Positions 57,001 through 64,000 of a DNA stretch of 64,000 nucleotides are shown here, piece after piece. Numbering within the stretch: the first letter of the stretch is position 1; each line of letters begins with the position of its first letter. The position numbers and the translations under genes were made by a program. Location: contig OW285189.1 of assembly GCA_935421135.1 (NCBI GenBank), positions 18,249,072 through 18,313,071 of the forward strand. Direction: 5' to 3'. The notes below the pieces were generated by a model. It had not been told where the DNA came from and searched no databases. It saw nothing but the letters and a program-made list of their open reading frames with translations. The DNA is from Bugulina stolonifera. Taxonomy: Eukaryota; Bryozoa; Gymnolaemata; Cheilostomatida; Bugulidae.

Positions 57001-60000
57001 GGTCTTTACATGCCAACGGTAATTAACAATAACGTGAATATTGTGCACTAGTATTGGCACCTGTCCGTTAATAGTATTCCAATTTAGCCTGAATTCCAAG
57101 ATTACCCATGCATGTTTGATAAATAAAGCTTCTAACAATGTTTTTAGGTGATAGTGCAGGAATATTTGGGCACATTAATCAAATAGGTCACAAGGAATTA
57201 GGTACATGTACGGAGCACTATAGAACATAGAACACTATCATGAAAACACTGCTGCTCGATCTCTATGCTTTATAGGTTTGAAATTATCTCAGTACAGCCC
57301 CACTTACCTCTCCAGTAATAAGTGTTTATACATAGCATTAGCTTCCTCTATTCTCCCGAGGCTGACCAGAAGCTCGGCTATTCTTTGTTGTTTGAATATA
57401 TTGTCTGTCATAAGATTGTCTCCTTTCTCCCCTTTCAACACTTCAAGTGTCTCGGCTAGTTTACCTTGTTTCTCCAGGGTAAGGCAGAGTAGCACAATCT
57501 CTGCAATATGTATACCAACATGATCTCTAGAGCATATCAAAGTGATCTCTACAGCAGATGTACAATGTAAATTGGAGGTGATAGTGATAACAGCTCTAAA
57601 ACATAACCTGAGTCACATACAATGTTTATAACATCATCCATTATAAAATAAAAGTGTACCTGCATTGAGTTCTAGAGTAGCAAGCTTTGGTCGACTAGTT
57701 CTGGCCATCTTCTCAGCCAGAGGTAACAACATTGAGGTGGCCAGCTTGGGGTCTGCTTCCTTCGCCTGCAATACAAGAGTACAGTCTATGAGCTACACAC
57801 CTAGTCAGGTATTTAATGGTGATCAACCTCGGGAGGTAACGTTGGCATAAGCTAAGCTTGCAGAATAGTATAATAAGTCTATCACACATTTTATACATAT
57901 GCCTAACCTGCAATATCAGGCTCATGATACTCCAATAGTAGTAAGGGTTGTTATCTGGCTTTAGTTTATGCAATTTGACAGCAGTTTGGTGCTGTTTCTT
58001 GTAGTTACCGAGCCGAACATGCGCCATAAAGAGGTGAGAGAGATATTCTTCATTGTCTGGGCACTGCTCGACCGCGCTTTCATACAGTTCGGCTATGAGC
58101 CATACTAAAACAACGATATAATACAATGCTATACCACACGCAGGTAACACTACAGACAGAACAATCAACATTCTAGTTGTATAACTCAATATAAAAACGG
58201 AACTGAGGTCTATCGAAATTGTTTGATATAATCAAATAAAGAACCCAAATCAGTGAGAAATCAATGCAATCATTCTGCCAATGAAAAGCAGCTAAGGTAG
58301 TCGTTAGGCCTATGGCATTTTGCCGTAACATTTCAGTCATGATGCAGAGATGTATATAATAACTAGTTAACCACACTATTACTCATACGTTTGTTCAACT
58401 CTTTGTAGCATATTGTAAGAACTTGTAGAGTCGACTCATCTGAGGGTTTAGTTGCGTGAACGCCTTTGATGATGTCATATCCTTCTTGTAGCCGACCAAG
58501 TCTAATTAAGGACAACCCTTTCAAGGACTATAATGACAAAATAGTTAAGGTATTAGAGCCATATATAACGTTGAGTGATTGCAACTGAAATGAAATTTGG
58601 AACAAAAATTGATGATATTATCAAGTATCATAACGTGTTAAACGGCTTGGTTTACATGAATAATAACATAGCTTACTAAATAAGAAAAAGTATGAGCAGC
58701 ACATAAAATCAGACATATCACAATGCTAACATGACATACTTACTTTTTGTCTGTTTATCCAGATGTTTATTAGAGACATCTTATACACATGCCAGCCAAT
58801 GTATGCACATAGCATACATAGTGCAGACACAAGCAGAGATACTAAATCTGCCTGGCATTGCGGCAGTGGCATTGTCCCTTTGTGTTAAAGTTTGGGTCGG
58901 CTTTATGTGGTGACTTAAAGCACGGCTGACCGTTGAACAATCGGTGAATTAATGTAAAATGATGCTATATTATAGAGATAAGATACTATAAGAACTACAA
59001 GTCATAAAATTGAAAGACCATGCAGATCCTCTTGTAAAAAGAGTTGAACAATATACCTTGGCACTATTAGATGCCGGATGTTTCTTTAAAACCTTCTCAG
59101 CTTCTTGTAAAGATTTTTTATAGTTCCCATAATCAAGCAAATCTACAAATAAATATGATATCACAAAACTTAGGACTTCAATCTGGGAGAATGAATATTT
59201 TTTACAAGATTCGACTAATGATGGCTCACTTGTCAAAATAAGACTCTCATGTGTGTCACCAGATTGTGTCTTCAATGAGGAGAAAAGTTGAGTGTATCAT
59301 ACAGCTATTCATTTGATCGAAGTCTGAGAGTCAAGACCATAATGATGCTCAATTTCAGGCCAATACTGGAAGGTGAATCCAATACAAATACTCTCCAATA
59401 TTTGCCTGGCAGGGCCAATATCCAGTACTCATGTCATGAGCATATCATCATGCTGGAGTTATCAACTAAATGCCCAAACTGAAGGTTGTTACATGAATAT
59501 AGGCTACACATTACCCACAATACCCAAGGTATATCAGAATTATCTACTCCTGTATGCGCTATTAGTATTACTAATACTAGTGACTGCAATAAAAATAACC
59601 AGACTCTCCATACTGGTAAGATAAAAATTTAAATGTGAAAACAATATCCTGTTTTTGGACCTATTTTGTTCTTAGTGTTCATAAATGACCTTCTTGACTG
59701 TGTCGATTACTTGGTGAGCTTGTTTGCTGACGACACTCTGGTCTACCAAACTATGGGTAGCTAACTTAACACTGAAATATCTTAAAACAATTTCAATTCT
59801 CTCGGAAGCTGGGCCAAGATGTGGGAGATGAGCTTCAACATCACCAAGAGTAAAAGCATTGGCTTCGACACAAAGGAAATTGTTCTTCATTACACACTAA
59901 ATGGAACTGTGCTGGAACACACTGACAACATTCTATGCTTAGGTTTGACAGTCCAAAAGAACCTGAGATTTGACACTTATATCCAAAATAAAATACAAAA

Positions 60001-60908
60001 AGCCAAAAGACAGCTTGGAATAGTACGCAAGACCCTTTACTGGGTACCAGAAAGTGCAAAACACAACCTACAAGTCGCCATGCCTGCCTCACCTAGAGTA
60101 TGGAGCTGCTGCCTGAGATTCCGCTGGAAAGAAAGACATTGAAGCACCGGAAAATGTTCAGGACCAGGCCGCAAGATCCATCATGAATCTAAAGGCCAGA
60201 CAGCAGACAGGCAATGTAGGCCTAAAACAGAAGCTTGAACTTCCACCGCTACAAGAGAGACGCAAGAACTGAAAGGTGAACCTTCTGATGAACGTCCTAT
60301 TATCTATTACATGAGGACTCGCACTCAACGCTGAGCACCTCCTATGATGAACTCGTCCAGCAATGTTGCAATGAAAGTCAGATAGCCCTCCAAATAAGAG
60401 CCCAGACCAAAGGCATACCAATATCTATCAGAACCAACTGCAACCAGTACCACAACAGCTTTCTACCAATAACAGTTCGAGATTTAAAGATAGGAAAACC
60501 CTGCTGATACTCTAGTCTCTAAGCAATCTCCAAATGACAACTTTTAATAAACCATGAACCGATAGATAACATACTGTCCCAAATCATGCCACCAACTGCT
60601 TCAAATGACGACGAACTCCGTGTAAGTCCATCAATATGATAATGCATGACCTCAACCAAATAAACCCCATTCATTGTTCTGTTGATTGAACTATTACTAT
60701 TTAACTTTCAGTTCTGTTTGAATGCGAACGGGTTTCTACATGCGTATTACATACTTCTTTAAAAAAAGTCAAAATATTATCCGAATCTACAATCGTTCCA
60801 CTGTTTTAATGAATACATACCATACACAGATCTCAGTTTACGCTCTATAACTTGAGAGTTATCAGCAGAAACAGCAGATTGCACATGATTTTTCTTTTTT
60901 GGTGCCAT
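51098..60908 (-). CDS. NAA25: NatB N-alpha-acetyltransferase auxiliary subunit
   Basis: Twenty-one exons with closing phases, in transcription order: 60821-60908, 59057-59142, 58389-58527, 57908-58104, 57660-57765, 57308-57500, 56702-56860, 56275-56438, 55713-55915, 55185-55320, 54627-54830, 54428-54497, 54060-54207, 53798-53954, 53323-53432, 53014-53181, 52624-52759, 52229-52389, 52002-52127, 51470-51610, 51098-51217. They give 1003 residues (human 972). NAA25 is the helical (TPR-type) ribosome-anchoring partner of NAA20 in NatB, which acetylates Met-Asp/Glu/Asn/Gln N-termini. Matches: YDLLDYGNYKKSLQEAEKVL, ESAVEQCPDNEEYLSHLFMA, NNPYYYWSIMSLILQ, LLLAVHLLIDVYEQTGED, FFNSSN-like YFNSSNREISDALIQCYKFG, and TIEWENVSDNREV (human DIPWEDLRDNRDL). 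Intron 1 holds an antisense non-LTR retrotransposon remnant. Exon 16 ends in a minisatellite. Confidence 0.94.
52903..53013. repeat. Minisatellite supplying the NAA25 exon 16 donor
   Basis: About five units of roughly 25 bp, like GGTACTGGTACATGTATATT, each rich in palindromes (GGTACC-like and ACATGT). On the minus strand the array begins directly at the exon 16 end (AAG/GTACCA), so the donor bases are part of the first unit. Confidence 0.88.
54846..54908. repeat. Alternating ATGTAC/ATGTAT microsatellite
   Basis: A purine/pyrimidine-alternating tract of ATGTATATG and ATGTACATG words in NAA25 intron 10, just upstream (in gene sense) of exon 11. It is self-complementary and could form cruciforms. 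Confidence 0.8.
59640..60520 (+). mobile_element. Decayed non-LTR retrotransposon 3' fragment (reverse transcriptase end)
   Basis: Read on the plus strand, with frameshifts and stops, the sequence shows the RT palm motif FGPILFLVFINDLL followed by LFADDTLVYQ (the FADD catalytic motif, codons at 59722-59733). Then come WEMSFNITKSKSIGF, the LGLTVQKNLRFD block, the VRKTLYW block, a QDQAARSIMN-like segment, and finally a YHNSFLPITVRDLK tail. This order is typical of the RT-to-3' end of CR1/Jockey/Rex-type elements. It is truncated at the 5' end, has no intact frame and is antisense inside NAA25 intron 1. No poly(A) tail or target duplication was identified. Confidence 0.85.
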
Positions 60909-61037
60909 GATAAACGACCTTGACCGCTTTAAATTTTCTGTTAACCCCGGGTCCTCAATTGATGTCTCGTCGGAATTCTTTATGTAGTCTATATACATAG
61001 TGATCACGGTTACACAATTAGTTGATAATCTTCAAAT
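60909..61037. promoter_or_regulatory. Bidirectional promoter between NAA25 and RNASEH2A
   Basis: Only 129 bp lie between the two divergent start codons (NAA25 MAPKKKN at 60908, RNASEH2A MAGKVKSK at 61038), so promoter elements must be shared or overlapping. Confidence 0.6.
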
Positions 61038-64000
61038 ATGGCGGGTAAGGTAAAATCGAAAGTTTCTTCGCAAGACACCTACAAATGCGAAAGCAATATT
61101 GATATTGATGAATACATCAGCAACAACACAGCCAACTATGTTGCGGGATGTGAGACACACCAGAATACTAGAGAACTAGACTGTTGGGTCGGGGTTGATG
61201 AAGCTGGAAGAGGTCCTGTCCTGGGTAGGTGGTTGATCTTGGACTTGGATGGTTATTTTAATTTTAATTTTAATTTACAAAAATAGTATACATTAACATT
61301 ATATTAAATATCAAATAAAAAAAAATTATTTTATCTATTATGTATTGTATTGTTGTAGCATGGTCGTGGTCTGGTAACCATGACCCATGAAGATCATCAC
61401 CATCAGTTGTCATAATGATGATCATTGTTAGAAATAATGTGGTAGATTCTAGAAGTGTTTTTGCAAGCTAGTATTGTAATTGTAAGGCTAGGGAAGCTGT
61501 TGCTTTTTTACCTATATAATAGGAGTTAGCTACATGTAGCTCTAGCTGCATGTAGCTATTTTAGATACTTATATATAAGGGATTTTTATATACAGTAGAG
61601 AAAGAAGGAGGAGTAGAGTAAGTAGAGAGAAAGTGGAAGAGAAGTTGAAGTGTCAATAAAAGTTAGATCTGCAAGTGTCTAGACAACCCAGAAAAGGTTT
61701 ATGGAATGACAGTTGAACAGTAAAATCCATAACATTGGTGGCAGCTGTGGGATTCCGGTCTAAACACTCTAACTGCTCAACACTTACAACTGTATTACAC
61801 CGACTGACTTGGACAGTCATGCTTAGATGGATAGGGTAGACTATCTTGTAAGAGTCCAGCGTGAGCATGGTGTTTATGCCATAGCCTATCAAGCTGTGTA
61901 TAGCTCATCAGGATCTACACCTAGGAGTAGTGAGCCAGGAAGCTGGAGGATACTTTCTCTCTAACACTTACAACTCGTATGGAAAGTCATGCTTAGATGG
62001 ATAGGGTAGACTATCTTGTAAGAGTCCAGCGTGAGCGTGGTGTGTATGCCATAGCCTATCAAGCTGTGTATAGCTCATCAGGATCTACACCTAAGAGTAG
62101 TAAACCAGGAAGCTGGAGGATACTTTCTCTCTAATGACAATTGGATAGAAATTATTGTGTTATGTATTTATTTTAGTTTATGTAATTATTTTAATTTCAT
62201 GAGTACTGTTTGTTGGTGCCTGTTATATCTCGTCGTTCAGATGGTGCATCCAGAATCTACGGTAGAATGGTATAATGCAACCTATAGGAGCCTCTAACCT
62301 TCTATTTGTGGAATCGATGCTACTAACATTGAAGTGAGCACAGGTGTGGTGTGCAGATGGTGTATCCAGTGCCTACTGTAGAATGGTGTAATGCAACCTA
62401 TAGGAGCCTCTAACCTTCTATTTGTGGGACGTATACTACTAACATCAAAGTGATCACAGGTGTGATGTTCAAACATATGGAGGAGACACGAGAATCACTT
62501 GTATCCACTAATGGTGCTAAAGATAAAACAGGACAACGGTATAAAAACGGAGATTTCTAACTACGGAGTACTTGTCTGTTGCCTACTATATATTGATGTT
62601 CAGCTGGCATATCCAAGGTCTACTGTAGCTTAACATGGTTTAATGCAACCTATAGGAGCCTCTAAACCTCTACTTGGTTGGACTGATACTGCTTGCATTG
62701 AAGAGAGCACTGGTGTGATATTCAGATGGTGTATCCAGTGTCTACTGTAGAATGGTATAATGCAACCTATAGGAGCCTCTAACCTTCTATTTGTGGGACG
62801 TGTACTACTAACATCGGAGTGAGCACAAGTGTGATGTCCATAATATTGAGGAGGCAACGGAATATCTTTGTATCTGCTACCGCTGATGCTAAAGACCAGA
62901 CAAGACAATTGTATAGAAACTAAGCTTTAAAACTAATGGACATATACTAAAACTTTCTTCTACTTTTTATGATCAGGTTATCCATTATGTTTATAGATGT
63001 AGGTGTAGGTAATACCCACACCTCATCTAGAAGGGGAGAATGTGGTAGATTCTAGAAGTGTTTTTGCAAGCTAGTATTGTAATTGTAAGGCTAGGGAAGC
63101 TGTTGCTTTTTTACCTATATAATAGGAGTTAGCTACATGTAGCTCTAGCTGCATGTAGCTATTTTAGATACTTATACATAAGGGATTTTTATATACAGTA
63201 GAGAGAGGAGTGGAGTAGAGTAAGTAGAGAGAAAGTGGAAGAGAAGTTGAAGTGTTAATAAAGTAAAAGTTAGATCTGCAAGTGTCTAGACAACCCAGAA
63301 AAGGTTTATGGAATGACAGTTGAATGAAAAGTCCATAACAATAAGTCTAAAATTATTGATTCTCATCATGATGATCTGATGATGGAAAACACCTGACTCT
63401 ACCCTGATTATCTCAGCAGACAGTCAGCATCATCACTGATTCAGCGATTGTGATTTTTTGTTATTTATTGTTCATTGATTGCTAATCAGATCACACCAGG
63501 CGACACAATGAATCTGAGATTTTGATCACCCAGCTTCCTGTATGTGGCAATAGCATGACCTGATGGCGTAACATTAGATTATTGTATCTGTTACCTAGTG
63601 TAGTGTGCTGTAAGTTGTTGTTATTAACTGCTGAACTGTGACTATTTATGACTATTGATTACACAACTAGTATGCCAATGTGAATGTCTGGTAAATTAGT
63701 TCCTTCGGGAAAAAAAGGGGGTGATTGGCACCTGAATGTTTCTTGACTACCATTGTTGATTTTCAGGACCTATGGTATATGGCATCGCCTATAGTCCAAT
63801 TGATAACAAGGAAGATCTGAAAAGAATGGGGTTTGCAGGTTTGTGTGATATATTGCTAATAGCCTGTGCAACTCTGACAGATCAATTCTAGTTCTGCATA
63901 GAAATTATATTGCACAGTTGTAGATCTCATTGCATGTTGCAAAATACAATAGTGGAGATATAGCCTACTATGTAGATATCTCTTCTAGACTCCAAGACTC
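61038..64000 (+). CDS. RNASEH2A: Ribonuclease H2 subunit A, 5' part (gene continues beyond window)
   Basis: Exons 61038-61224, 63767-63838 and 63989-beyond the right edge. The joined frame reads through the catalytic signature VGVDEAGRGPVLG into PMVYGIAYSPIDNKEDLKRM and then GFADSKTL, all with matching phases. RNASEH2A is the catalytic subunit of RNase H2, which removes ribonucleotides and RNA primers from DNA; Asp and Glu of DEAGRG are the first two catalytic metal ligands. The N-terminal about 50 residues before the signature are longer and more polar than in human, where DEAGRG starts near residue 34. Intron 1 (2542 bp) contains a complete LTR element. The window ends inside exon 3. Confidence 0.94.
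61438..61734 (+). repeat. Left LTR
   Basis: 297 bp from TGTGGTAGATTCTAG to CCATAACA. It contains a TATA-like CCTATATAATAGG near 61510-61522 and a polyadenylation-like CAATAAAAG near 61655, in the order expected for a promoter followed by a processing site. Confidence 0.92.
61815..62134 (+). repeat. Two tandem units, period 170 bp, inside the LTR element
   Basis: Units begin AGTCATGCTTAGATGG at 61815 and 61985 and both end with ACTTTCTCTCTAA. They are nearly identical. No frame is conserved, so a structural role such as packaging is possible but speculative. Confidence 0.9.
62238..62850 (+). repeat. Four units of about 116-122 bp inside the LTR element
   Basis: Units start near 62238, 62354, 62601 and 62723, each with TGCAACCTATAGGAGCCTCT followed by a segment ending in GAGCACAGGTGTG-like sequence. 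Units 2 and 4 are each followed by a longer similar spacer beginning GATGTTCAAAC or GATGTCCATAA, so the array is itself a higher-order duplication. Confidence 0.88.
63041..63340 (+). repeat. Right LTR
   Basis: 300 bp, closely matching the left LTR apart from a few substitutions and small indels (for example GTTAATAAAGTAAAAG versus GTCAATAAAAG), so the insertion is fairly young. Confidence 0.92.

Larger units (their letters stand above)
61438..63340 (+). mobile_element. Non-autonomous LTR retrotransposon in RNASEH2A intron 1
   Basis: Two near-identical LTRs bound a 1.3-kb interior. Both LTRs start TG and end CA. A 4-bp ATAA flanks both sides (61434-61437 and 63341-63344) as a target duplication. 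Directly after the left LTR lies TTGGTGGCAGCTGTGGGA, a plausible tRNA primer-binding site. Directly before the right LTR is the purine tract AGAAGGGGAGAA. No gag, protease, RT or integrase frame exists; the interior is mainly two families of tandem repeats. It is a TRIM/LARD-type element that would need enzymes in trans. A Ty3-like origin is a guess from the target duplication and primer site. Confidence 0.92.

Noticed and set aside
59819..60142. A 107-codon protein-coding gene
   Set aside because: It is the best-preserved piece of a frameshifted reverse transcriptase fragment, not an independent gene.
62238..62850. A CRISPR-like array
   Set aside because: The repeated units are over 100 bp, lack unique short spacers and lie within an LTR element in an animal intron.

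Overview
This is an AT-rich animal genome segment, most likely from an early-branching metazoan such as a sponge. The lineage is inferred. Every recognisable gene has several spliceosomal introns with GT/GC-AG borders. The proteins are metazoan or ciliate-cell types (RPL11, DRC1, tektin-3-like, TBCD, CFAP299, NAA25, THUMPD1, RNASEH2A, an MKRN2OS-like protein, a death-domain protein). The background is littered with the palindromic word ACATGT/TACATGTA. There are no operons or other bacterial features. All exon models were built by hand from splice sites, and in each complete model the exon phases close without a break.

Layout. 1-2 kb: no gene seen. 2.0-2.75 kb (-): an intronless secreted protein. 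4.9-11.5 kb (-): a serine-rich protein with a PPxY motif ending in a death domain; its middle is not fully resolved. 11.5-15.7 kb: no gene seen. 15.7-17.9 kb (-): RPL11, carrying one SNORD43-like C/D snoRNA in each of three introns. 18.1-24.8 kb (+): DRC1, head-to-head with RPL11. 25.6-26.7 kb (-): MKRN2OS homologue. 26.7-30 kb: AT-rich spacer with an imperfect long inverted repeat. 30.1-31.6 kb (+): THUMPD1. 32.9-36.6 kb (+): tektin-3-like. 37.5-48.0 kb (-): TBCD, 29 exons. 48.5-50.4 kb (+): CFAP299, divergent from TBCD. 51.1-60.9 kb (-): NAA25, 21 exons, with a decayed non-LTR retrotransposon in intron 1. 61.0-64.0 kb (+): start of RNASEH2A, head-to-head with NAA25, with an LTR element without coding capacity in intron 1; the gene runs off the window.

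Functional themes. Four of the ten recognised genes serve microtubules or cilia (DRC1, tektin, TBCD, CFAP299). Others serve the ribosome and RNA or protein modification: RPL11 with its snoRNAs, the tRNA acetylation adaptor THUMPD1, the NatB subunit NAA25, and RNase H2.

The most unusual observations are: (1) three SNORD43-like snoRNAs spread over consecutive RPL11 introns, two of them sharing a 319-bp-offset duplication that also copied an exon start; (2) a hAT-like miniature element with 8-bp target duplications that carries a tRNA-like A/B-box promoter, present in two gene introns; (3) a complete LTR element with primer site and polypurine tract whose interior is tandem repeats; (4) a NAA25 splice donor that lies in the first unit of a minisatellite.
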